Source: Caulobacter zeae
GTDB taxonomy: Bacteria > Pseudomonadota > Alphaproteobacteria > Caulobacterales > Caulobacteraceae
Length of the DNA: 64,000 nt
NCBI RefSeq assembly: GCF_002858925.1
Contig: NZ_PJRS01000001.1
Coordinates: 84,461-148,460, forward strand
Reading direction: 5' to 3'
Part shown: positions 45,699 to 54,497 of the stretch, piece by piece
Numbering within the stretch: position 1 is the stretch's first letter
Layout: the number at the start of each line of letters is the position of its first letter
Notes under the pieces: generated by a model
Told to the model about the DNA's origin: nothing
The model's database searches: none
What the model saw: only the letters and a program-made list of their open reading frames with translations
Program-made: the position numbers and the translations under genes

Positions 45699-47867
45699 TC
45701 AGGCGGACCGGACGAACGGAAGCTTTGCAGTGGCCTGGCCCGACAGCGCCAGCAGGGCGTTGGCGACCGCCGGCGCGATCACCGGCGTGCCCGGCTCGCC
45801 CACCCCGCTGGGCGGCGCGACGGACGGAACGATGTGGGTCTCCACGCTCGGCGCCTCGCCGATCCGCAGCACGCGATAGGTATCGAAATTGCTCTGGTCG
45901 ACCGCCCCGTCGGTGAGGGTGATCTGGCCATAGAGCGCCGCCGACAGGCCATAGCAGGTCCCGCCCTCCATCTGGGCGGCGATCTGGTCGGGCGAGACCG
46001 CCGTGCCGCAGTCGATGGCGGTGACCACCCGGCCGACCCTGGGCGCGCCGTCCACCAGCTTGACCTCGGCGACCTGGGCCACGACCGAGCCGAAGCTCTC
46101 GTGCACCGCCACGCCGCGCGTCCAGCCCGTCGCAGCGGTCACCCCGGCCTTCTCGACCGCCAGGTCCAGGGCCGCCAGGTGGCGGTTGGCGCCGGCCTTG
46201 GCGTAGAGCGCGCGGCGGTACTCGACAGGATCCTTGCCCGCCTTGCGGGCCAGCTGGTCGATGGTGTGCTCCATGACGAAGGCCGTGTGGGTGGCCCCCA
46301 CCGAGCGCCACCACAGCACCGGCACGCCGACCTCCGGAAAGGCGACCTGGGCGTCGACGACGGGCGTGGCCTTCAGGTAAGGCGAATCCGACGCCCCCTC
46401 GACGGCAGTCTGGTCGACGCCCTTCGAGGGCATCGGCGAGTCCTTCATGATCGACTGGCTGACGATGCGGTGGCGCCAGGTCGCGGGCATGCCGTCCTTG
46501 TCCAGCGTGACCCGCACGGCATGGGCCACCAGCGGCCGGTAATGGCCGGCGCGCATGTCGTCCTCGCGGGTCCAGACCAGCTTCACCGGCTTGCCGCCGC
46601 CAACCTTCTTGGCCACGTGCACGCACTCGGCGACGTAGTCGGAGGTGAAGGTCGCCCGCCGCCCGAACGAGCCGCCGGCGAACAGGGTCTCGATCTCGAC
46701 CGAGCCCGGCAGGGTACCGACGATCTTGGCCGCGTTCAGCTGGTCCAGGGTCTGGCCCTGAGAGCCGTGCACCAGCCGCACGTGATTGCCGTCGACGATC
46801 GCCACGCAGTTCATCGGCTCCATGGTGGCATGGGCCAGATAAGGGAACTCGTAGACCGCCTCGAAGGCGTCCGATCCTCCGGCCGCCTGGCCGGCGTCGC
46901 CCTTGGCCCCGAACGACTCCCACTTCTGGTCGGCCGGCCCCTTGCCCGTGGCGAGGTCGCGGAAGGCCGCGGCGATCTCGGCGGAGCCGCGTTTCTCGGC
47001 CTTGGCCTCGTCCCAGCGCACGTCCAGCGCCTCGCGGCCCAGGCGCGCGGCCCAGGTGGATCTGGCTGTCACCGCCACCCCGGTCGGGATCTCGAACACG
47101 TCGACCACCCCGGCGACCTTCCTGGCCGCGTCGGCGTCGAAGCTCTCGACCTTGGCCCCGAACTTGGGCGCATGGGCGACCATGGCCGTCAGCATCTCAG
47201 GCAGATGGACATCCTGGGTGTAGCGCGCGGTCCCGTCGCTCTTGGCTTGCGCGTCCTTGCGGCGCACGCGGTCGGTCCCGATCAGGGTGAAGGTCTTGGG
47301 ATCCTTGAGCGTCGGATTGGCCGGCGGGGTCGCCTTGGCGGCGTCGGCCATCAGGTCAGCGAAGGCGGCGCTCTTGCCCGAGGCGTGGGTCAGCACCCCG
47401 TCCTTGACCACGATCTCGCCGGCCGGGACGTTCCAGCGGTTGGCGGCGGCCTCGACGAACATCGCCCGCGCGCCGGCCCCGGCCTTGCGCAGCTGCTCCC
47501 AGCTGTTGGAGATCGCCGAGCTGCCGCCGGTCAGCTGGGCCCCCAGGGCGCCGTTGCCGTAGAGTTTGGCGTTGGCCGGCGACTGCTCGACGCGGACCTT
47601 GGTCCAGTCGGCGTCCAGCTCCTCGGCGACGATCGCCGCCAGGCCCGCGTGATTGCCCTGGCCGAACTCGATGTGCTTGGAGATCACCGTGACGAAGCCG
47701 TCGGGCTCGAAGCGGATGAACGGACCGAACGCCCCGACCTCGACCTTGGAGCCGGCGCTCATCAGGTCGGCGGGCGAGCAGCCGACGCTCAGCGCCCCGC
47801 CCACGACCACCGCCCCGACCACCACTTCGCGGCGGCTGAAGCCTTCCCTGCCCGCCAGCTTGTTCAT
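45699..47867 (-). CDS. IorB-type molybdenum hydroxylase large subunit (xanthine dehydrogenase family)
   Basis: A 722-residue molybdopterin-binding subunit resembling isoquinoline 1-oxidoreductase beta (IorB) and related aldehyde oxidases. A Tat-like N-terminus ([20 protein letters not shown]) predicts periplasmic export with its small subunit. Motifs: [51 protein letters not shown], and the C-terminal [18 protein letters not shown] with the Glu acting as base. Its ATG overlaps iorA (ATGA). The substrate is unknown; homologues hydroxylate N-heterocycles or oxidise aldehydes. XdhC, MocA and the moa genes nearby fit its maturation. Confidence 0.88.
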   Translation of the reverse strand: MNKLAGREGFSRREVVVGAVVVGGALSVGCSPADLMSAGSKVEVGAFGPFIRFEPDGFVTVISKHIEFGQGNHAGLAAIVAEELDADWTKVRVEQSPANAKLYGNGALGAQLTGGSSAISNSWEQLRKAGAGARAMFVEAAANRWNVPAGEIVVKDGVLTHASGKSAAFADLMADAAKATPPANPTLKDPKTFTLIGTDRVRRKDAQAKSDGTARYTQDVHLPEMLTAMVAHAPKFGAKVESFDADAARKVAGVVDVFEIPTGVAVTARSTWAARLGREALDVRWDEAKAEKRGSAEIAAAFRDLATGKGPADQKWESFGAKGDAGQAAGGSDAFEAVYEFPYLAHATMEPMNCVAIVDGNHVRLVHGSQGQTLDQLNAAKIVGTLPGSVEIETLFAGGSFGRRATFTSDYVAECVHVAKKVGGGKPVKLVWTREDDMRAGHYRPLVAHAVRVTLDKDGMPATWRHRIVSQSIMKDSPMPSKGVDQTAVEGASDSPYLKATPVVDAQVAFPEVGVPVLWWRSVGATHTAFVMEHTIDQLARKAGKDPVEYRRALYAKAGANRHLAALDLAVEKAGVTAATGWTRGVAVHESFGSVVAQVAEVKLVDGAPRVGRVVTAIDCGTAVSPDQIAAQMEGGTCYGLSAALYGQITLTDGAVDQSNFDTYRVLRIGEAPSVETHIVPSVAPPSGVGEPGTPVIAPAVANALLALSGQATAKLPFVRSA

Positions 47868-48433
47868 CGCACCTCTCCGCGCTGCACCCGCGATGTGGCG
47901 CCCGCCGCCGCCGCGACCGCCTCGTCGACGGCGGCCTCGACCTCGGCCTCCTTGGCGGCCGGCGGCGCGGCGACCACCGGGGCGGCGGCGCTGGTCGCGG
48001 CTTCCTTGATCGCCGCCCGGATCCGCTGATAGGCGCCGCAGCGGCAGATGTTCCCGCCCATGGCCGCGTCGATGTCCTCGTCGCTGGGCGACTTGGTCGC
48101 CGCCAGCAGGGCGGCGGCCGACATGATCTGGCCCGACTGGCAGTAGCCGCACTGCGGCACGTCCAGCCTGACCCAGGCCTGCTGCAGCGGATGGGCGCCG
48201 CCCAGGCCCTCGATGGTGGTGATCTTGGCGCCCGACAGGGCGGCGATCGGGGTGACGCACGAGCGCACCGGGTCGCCGTTCACATGCACCGTGCAGGCCC
48301 CGCACTGGGCCAGGCCGCAGCCGAACTTCGTGCCGGTCAGGCCCAGCTCGTCGCGCAGCACCCACAAGAGCGGCGTGTCGGGCTCGGCCTCTACCGACAC
48401 CGTCTTGCCGTTGACGTCCAAGCTCGCCGCCAT
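47864..48433 (-). CDS. IorA-type [2Fe-2S] small subunit
   Basis: A 189-residue iron-sulfur subunit. The plant-type [2Fe-2S] motif is [20 protein letters not shown] with a further Cys, and the second cluster uses [10 protein letters not shown] and [12 protein letters not shown]. The first ~150 residues equal the usual IorA length; an Ala/Glu-rich tail of about 40 residues ([20 protein letters not shown]) is additional. AGGAGA precedes the ATG at 48433. It passes electrons from the molybdenum centre to an acceptor, probably a cytochrome. Overlaps iorB by 4 bp. Confidence 0.9.
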   Translation of the reverse strand: MAASLDVNGKTVSVEAEPDTPLLWVLRDELGLTGTKFGCGLAQCGACTVHVNGDPVRSCVTPIAALSGAKITTIEGLGGAHPLQQAWVRLDVPQCGYCQSGQIMSAAALLAATKSPSDEDIDAAMGGNICRCGAYQRIRAAIKEAATSAAAPVVAAPPAAKEAEVEAAVDEAVAAAAGATSRVQRGEVR

Positions 48434-48623
48434 GCGTCGTCTCCTGCCCTCGAAATCGGAGCTAACACCGTTCCCCCGAAGCTCCGCCAGTGAAATTTAA
48501 CGCCGTCAGGATGGCCTCGGCTCCAGTTCCTCGACGCCTGTTGCGCGAAAAGGCTCACGCTCGCGGCCGACGCGCCCTAGCCTTGAACCTCGACCCGCGC
48601 GCCCCACGCCAGAGGACCCCGCC

Positions 48624-49520
48624 TTGGACTCCTTTCCCGCCTACTTCCCCCTCGCCGGCCGCAAGGTGGTGATCGCCGGAACCGGCGAAGGCGCCGAGGC
48701 CAAGGCCCGGCTGTTCGACGGCTCGCCCGCAACGCTGGTGCGCCTCGACGGCCACGCCGCCTTCCTGCCCGGCTCCTATTCCGGCGCGGTGCTGGCGTTC
48801 GTCTCCAGCGCCGACGAGGTGTTCGCCCAGGCGGCGGCCCGCGCGGCGCGCGCCGCCGGCGTGCTGGTCAATGTCGTCGACAAGCCCGACATGTGCGACT
48901 TCAACACCCCCGCCGTCATCGACCGCGGCGAAGTGGTGGCCGCCGTCGGCACCGGCGGCGCCGCGCCCGTGCTGGCCACCATGCTGCGCTCGGACATCGA
49001 GGCCCAGGTGCCCGAGGGCGCCGGCCGCGTGGCCGCCCTGATGCGCAACTTCCAGAGCGAGGTGCGCGGCGCCCTGCCCACGCTGCACGAACGCCGGGCC
49101 TTCCTGCGCGAGGCCCTCTCTGGCGAGGCGGCCCAGGCGGCGATGACCGGCGACATGGAAAAGGCCGGCGCCCTGTTCCGCGAGGCCCTGGCCAGGAGCG
49201 TTCGCAAGGAAGGCAGGATCCGCTTCGTGGCCGGCAAGGGCCCGGCCGACCTCCTGACCCTGCGCGCCGTGCGGGCGCTGTCGGCCGCCGACGTGCTGGT
49301 CATCGACGAGGCCGCCGACCCCGAAGTCGTCACTTTGGCCCGCCGCGACGCCCACCGCCTGCCGCCGGCAGAGGCCACGCCGGAACACCTGATCGAGCTG
49401 GCCAGGAGCGGCCGCCAGGTCGTGCGGCTGGTCGCCGCCCCGGTCGAAGCCGCCGACATCCAGGCGCTGGCGGCGGCGGGGGTGGCGGTGGAAGTGCTGC
49501 TGGCGGCGCCGAACGCCTGA
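48624..49520 (+). CDS. cysG: Siroheme synthase: precorrin-2 dehydrogenase/ferrochelatase with remnant methylase lobe
   Basis: A 298-residue CysG-type protein. Residues 1-200 are the dehydrogenase/chelatase module (RKVVIAGTGEGAEAKARLFD, VVAAVGTGGAAPVLATMLRS with its NAD and dimer regions). From about 205 a methyltransferase N-lobe follows (VAGKGPADLLTLRAVRALSA, DVLVIDE) but stops after about 90 residues, far short of the 250-residue SUMT domain. The protein can plausibly oxidise precorrin-2 and insert iron, while uroporphyrinogen methylation needs a separate enzyme. TTG start at 48624 with AGAGGA upstream. The 190 bp before it hold nothing recognisable. Confidence 0.82.
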   Translation: MDSFPAYFPLAGRKVVIAGTGEGAEAKARLFDGSPATLVRLDGHAAFLPGSYSGAVLAFVSSADEVFAQAAARAARAAGVLVNVVDKPDMCDFNTPAVIDRGEVVAAVGTGGAAPVLATMLRSDIEAQVPEGAGRVAALMRNFQSEVRGALPTLHERRAFLREALSGEAAQAAMTGDMEKAGALFREALARSVRKEGRIRFVAGKGPADLLTLRAVRALSAADVLVIDEAADPEVVTLARRDAHRLPPAEATPEHLIELARSGRQVVRLVAAPVEAADIQALAAAGVAVEVLLAAPNA

Positions 49521-49524
49521 CGGC

Positions 49525-49684
49525 GTCCCCCTCAGTCGCTCCGCGACAGCTCCCCCTCTGGGGGAGGTGGCCCGGAGGGCCGGAGGGGGGCCGTTTTCAG
49601 CTGCCGCCGAGCCCTGCCTTTCTACAGAAAGCGCGCCCCATTGATCGCTTCGCGATCGCCTCCCCTATAGGGGGGAGGCTCCTC
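49525..49684. repeat. Composite intergenic palindrome, family A, copy 3
   Basis: Begins CCCCCTCAGTCGCTCCGCGA, then TCCCCCTCTGGGGGAGG, GGCCCGGAGGGCCGG, GGGGGGCCGTTTTCAGCT, a variable middle, and GATCGCTTCGCGATCGCC before TCCCCTATAGGGGGGAGG. It follows the cysG stop and precedes the purH leader. Confidence 0.88.
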
Positions 49685-49737
49685 AACCACCGCGCCGCAT
49701 TGACTCCCCGTCCCCCCTCCGTATGTTCCGCGCCGTT

Positions 49738-49885
49738 CGAGTGACTGGCGTTGAAGGTGGGTGACCACCGGGGAGCCCGAACCGGTGCGCTTTCATTAGA
49801 AAGCGCACTCGGCAAGCAAGCTTGCGAGCGGACGCAAAACCGGCGTCCACTTTTGCTGCTCGCAAGCCGCCGCGCGCCTGGGCTC
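49738..49885 (+). ncRNA. ZTP (pfl-motif) riboswitch upstream of purH
   Basis: The 5' part reads GTGACTGGCG (49741-49750), then the perfect hairpin GGTGG-GTGA-CCACC (49756-49769), then GGGGAGC (49770-49776). The 3' part is GCGCCTGGGC (49874-49883). These are the conserved blocks of the ZTP riboswitch (ACTGGCG, ACCAC-GGGGAGC, CCTGGGC), which senses ZMP/ZTP and usually controls purH or folate genes. GGAGCCC (49772-49778) can also pair with GGGCTCC (49880-49886). The linker is about 97 nt and highly structured: a 10-bp hairpin GTGCGCTTTC/GAAAGCGCAC (49785-49808), and a helix GCTTGCGAGC/GCTCGCAAGC (49820-49829, 49858-49867) enclosing GGACGC/GCGTCC. The purH GTG is 35 nt downstream. Confidence 0.85.
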
Positions 49886-49918
49886 CTTTCTGATCGCAAC
49901 CAGACCCGGAGTCCCGCC

Positions 49919-51511
<1,593 letters not shown>

Positions 51512-51562
51512 CTCGCGTCACGAGATCCTCGCCCCCTCGGGCCGCGCCTGCGCGGCGCGCCC

Positions 51563-51650
51563 AAGGACAAGCTTCGACTAGCTCAGGGTGAGGATCTCGA
51601 CCGACGGGCCGCAACCATCGTCCTCATCCTGAGCCCGTCGAAGGACGAGG
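51563..51650. repeat. Intergenic inverted repeat, family B, copy 2
   Basis: AAGCTTCGACTAGCTCAGGG with TGAGGAT on the left and CCTCATCCTGAGCCCGTCGA with AGGACGAGG on the right form an imperfect inverted pair, as at 33170. It lies between purH and the next gene. Confidence 0.8.
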
Positions 51651-51674
51651 ACGACGCACGGAGTTCGACGTCGC

Positions 51675-52448
51675 ATGGACAGCACAGCCTGGGGAGCCAA
51701 GGTCGTCGCGCGCTCGCGGTTGTTCAAGCCCGCGGGGCTGGGCCCCTTTCCCGTCGCGCTGATCCTGCACGGCTGCGGCGGCAAGACCCCGTTCCTGGAG
51801 ACCTATGCCGAGGTCGCCGTGAAGGCCGGCTACGCGGCCATCGTGCTCGACTCGTTCAAGCCGCGCGGCATGAGCACGCTGGACGGCAAGCTTTTCGTCT
51901 GCACCCTGATGACCCTGCACGGCGCCAAGCGGGCCGCCGACATCTTCGGGACCCTGGCCTGGCTGAAGACGCAAGGCTGGGCCCGGGCCGACCAGGTGTT
52001 CCTGGCCGGCTGGAGCCACGGCGCCTGGTCGATCATGGACGCCTACGCCGCCGGAACCTCGGCCCCCAGCGCCACCGGCCTGGCCGACGCGGACGCCGTG
52101 GCCCTGCGCCGCCAGGTCAAGGGCGCGCTGCTGGTCTATCCGTATGCGGCCTATCCCTCGATGACCAGCCGACGCGGCTGGGGCCCCGGCGCCCCGCCGG
52201 TGTGGTCGGTGCTGGGCCAGAAGGACGGCGTGGTCGGCTGGCGCTTTCCCAAGAAGGCGCTCGACCGCCTGACCGCCGACGGCGTGAAGGTCGACCTGAA
52301 GCTCTATGCCGACGCCACCCACGCCTTCGACGACGACAAGGCCAATGACCCGCGGGCCATCTACCGCCCCGACCTCTTCCAGGAGGTGCAGGACTATTTC
52401 GGCGCGGCGTTGAAGGCCGTCGCCCCCTCCAGGCCCGCCTTCGCCTGA
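51675..52448 (+). CDS. Dienelactone hydrolase-family alpha/beta hydrolase
   Basis: A 257-residue alpha/beta hydrolase. The oxyanion region is ALILHGCGGKTPF, the nucleophile elbow is AGWSHGAWS with Ser, the acid is in VLGQKDGVVGW, and the His is in LYADATHAFDDD. There is no signal peptide, so it is cytosolic. The substrate is unknown; homologues hydrolyse dienelactones or other esters. ATG at 51675, immediately after a family B repeat. The convergent CPBP protease gene ends 11 bp beyond. Confidence 0.87.
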   Translation: MDSTAWGAKVVARSRLFKPAGLGPFPVALILHGCGGKTPFLETYAEVAVKAGYAAIVLDSFKPRGMSTLDGKLFVCTLMTLHGAKRAADIFGTLAWLKTQGWARADQVFLAGWSHGAWSIMDAYAAGTSAPSATGLADADAVALRRQVKGALLVYPYAAYPSMTSRRGWGPGAPPVWSVLGQKDGVVGWRFPKKALDRLTADGVKVDLKLYADATHAFDDDKANDPRAIYRPDLFQEVQDYFGAALKAVAPSRPAFA

Positions 52449-52458
52449 GCCCAAGGCC

Positions 52459-53169
52459 TCACACCACCAGCATCACCGCATTACCGAAGTTGTGCAGCAG
52501 CACCGGCGCCAGCACGCTGCCGGTCCGCAGGCGCAGCCACACAGCGATCAGCGACGGCAGGGCGGTCAGGGCCATGGTCAGCGTGTCGAACGCGAACCCG
52601 TCCTTGCCGTAGCCGAAGGCGTGCGCCAGGCCGAACAGCGCGCACGACAGGATCGCGCCCCAGCCGAACGTGATCCCGCCCAGCTTCCAGGGCGTCCCGA
52701 ACGCCCGGTCCAGGACCAGCAGCAGCACCCCGCGATAGAACAGCTCCTCCTCCAGCCCCGGCATGGTCAGCTGGAAGGCCAGGGTCTCGGCCGAGACCTT
52801 CTCATTGGGAAAGACGAGCGCCAGCGCCAGGAACAGGCCGACATAGAGCCGCGCCACCGGCAGGGCGGCCTTCAGGCTGCCCCGGGCCTGCACGAGGGTC
52901 AGGCCGGCGGCCTTGCGGCCCACCACCGCGGCGACCGCCAGGGTGGCGGCCAGGGCCAGGATCTTGCCCTGCCAGTTCCAGTCGCCGGCCGGCAGCAGTT
53001 GGGGCAGCAGGCCGTAGCCACGCGTCAGCAGGGCGTCGTTGAGCAGGACGAAGCCCGCCGCCGCCAGCAGCCAGCGCCAGTCGACGCCGCCGCGACGCAC
53101 GAGGGCGATCGCGCCGCCCGCCGCCAGCAGCATCGCCACGATCGCCAGGATGGAAATGAAGCCGTTCAT
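52459..53169 (-). CDS. CPBP-family intramembrane metalloprotease
   Basis: A 236-residue membrane protein with about seven helices. The CAAX-protease/bacteriocin-processing motifs are PGLEEELFYRGVLL (catalytic Glu-Glu and Arg), FGLAHAFGYG (His) and VLLHNFGNAVML (His and Asn). It is likely to be an Abi/CPBP intramembrane endopeptidase of the inner membrane. ATG at 53169. The frame stays open upstream into the AraC gene but without conservation there. Substrate unknown. Confidence 0.88.
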   Translation of the reverse strand: MNGFISILAIVAMLLAAGGAIALVRRGGVDWRWLLAAAGFVLLNDALLTRGYGLLPQLLPAGDWNWQGKILALAATLAVAAVVGRKAAGLTLVQARGSLKAALPVARLYVGLFLALALVFPNEKVSAETLAFQLTMPGLEEELFYRGVLLLVLDRAFGTPWKLGGITFGWGAILSCALFGLAHAFGYGKDGFAFDTLTMALTALPSLIAVWLRLRTGSVLAPVLLHNFGNAVMLVV

Positions 53170-53227
53170 GCCTGCTCCTCGAAACTCGATGGCGGCGCTG
53201 TAGAGGGCGTCGGCCCGCCCCGGCTCC

Positions 53228-54304
53228 TCAGAAAGCGGCTGAGCGTTCCTCAAAACCCGGCGAAACCGCCTTCGCCGCCCGCCAGGCGCTGGGCGAAACG
53301 CCTTCGGTCGCCAGGAACACGCGGTTGAACGAGGCCAGCGAGGCGAAGCCCGCGTCATGGGCGATGGCGATCAGCTTGTCGTCGCGCCGGGCCGGATCGG
53401 CCAGCAATCGCCGCGCCTCGCCCATGCGCTGGGCGTTGAGGAAGGCCCGGAAGTGGTCGTGGCCCAGCCGGTGATTGACGAAGCGGCGCACGGTGCGCTC
53501 GGGCGCGCCCATCGCCCGCACGAAGCTGGCGAAGGTCAGGTCGGGATCCAGGTGGATGCGCTCGACTTCGACCAGGGTCTTCAGGCGCTGCGCCAGCCGC
53601 GCCTGCGCCGCATCCTCGGGCGCGGGAGCCGCCGGGACGGGGGTCGGCGCCGCGCCCAGCGGCCAGACCTCGATCCGCAAAACGAGGCTCGCCAGCCAGC
53701 CGGCGAAGCCCAGCAGGGCCAGGTTCTGGACGATGGAGAAACCCAGCGGCCTCCAGTCCAGCCCCATGACCAGGTCGACGATCAGGTCGGCCAGCAACTG
53801 CCCGGCCATCAGTACGACCACCCAGATCCGCGCCGCCCGGCGGCCCTCCACCAGGTCGCCCTCGCGGTCGCCGATCACGCGCACGGCCAGGTGGCCGACC
53901 ATGCCAAGGCCCATGGCCACCAGCATCCACGACAGGCCCCGCTCGGCCAGGGCCGGTCCAAACACGCCCCTATCGGCGCTGGCCACCAGGATCCAGGCGA
54001 TCCCGCCGACCAGCACCGCCCCCCGCGGCCGGAAGGCCGGATCGAAGGCCGCCAGGCAGAACCACCAGAGAAAGACGGCCGCATAGCCGCTCAGCAGGTG
54101 CGCGGCCGCCCCCGCAGGTCCGGCCAGCCGCAGGACCGCATCCGGCGTATTGCCGGCCAGGAATCCGGCCAGGCATAGCGCCAGCGGCCCGAAGCTCGCC
54201 GCCAACCGCCGCCCCTTGGGGTCGCGCGCCAGCAACGCCGCCAGCCCCAGCAGCAGGGCCGCGCCGGCGATGCGCACGATGACGTCGAGTTGGCGCGGAT
54301 CCAT
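53228..54304 (-). CDS. Membrane-bound AraC-family transcriptional regulator
   Basis: A 358-residue protein: seven hydrophobic helices in residues 8-225 (for example VIVRIAGAALLLGLAALLAR and LGFSIVQNLALLGFAGWLAS), a Pro/Ala linker, then a double helix-turn-helix AraC domain (about 245-345) with FRAFLNAQRMGEARRLLADP and KLIAIAHDAGFASLASFNRV then FLATEGVSPSAWR. Membrane AraC regulators sense unknown signals directly. The ATG at 54304 is preferred over the TTG at 54310. The CPBP gene lies 58 bp downstream on the same strand and may be a target. Confidence 0.88.
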   Translation of the reverse strand: MDPRQLDVIVRIAGAALLLGLAALLARDPKGRRLAASFGPLALCLAGFLAGNTPDAVLRLAGPAGAAAHLLSGYAAVFLWWFCLAAFDPAFRPRGAVLVGGIAWILVASADRGVFGPALAERGLSWMLVAMGLGMVGHLAVRVIGDREGDLVEGRRAARIWVVVLMAGQLLADLIVDLVMGLDWRPLGFSIVQNLALLGFAGWLASLVLRIEVWPLGAAPTPVPAAPAPEDAAQARLAQRLKTLVEVERIHLDPDLTFASFVRAMGAPERTVRRFVNHRLGHDHFRAFLNAQRMGEARRLLADPARRDDKLIAIAHDAGFASLASFNRVFLATEGVSPSAWRAAKAVSPGFEERSAAF

Positions 54305-54350
54305 GGCCAAGGTCTAGCCGAGGACGGTCCGGCTAGGCGAGGGGTCAAGG

Positions 54351-54480
54351 AACCTCCCTCGTGGGGGAGGCGGCCGAAGGCCGGTGGGGGGCCGTTTTCA
54401 GCTTTCGAGGCCGCTGCCGATTTCCGGGAAACTCCCCCCTCCGATCGCTACGCGATCACCTCCCCCACAGGGGGAGGTTC
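54351..54480. repeat. Composite intergenic palindrome, family A, copy 4
   Basis: Left arm AACCTCCCTCGTGGGGGAGG, palindrome CGGCCGAAGGCCGG, then GGGGGGCCGTTTTCAGCTTT, a variable middle, and GATCGCTACGCGATCACC before TCCCCCACAGGGGGAGGTT. It lies between the AraC regulator and a TonB-dependent receptor. Confidence 0.88.
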
Positions 54481-54497
54481 CTCGCAAGACGCCACCC

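Noticed and set aside
49597..49899. Minus-strand open frames across the purH leader
   Set aside because: They overlap a family A repeat and the riboswitch and have no protein-like content.
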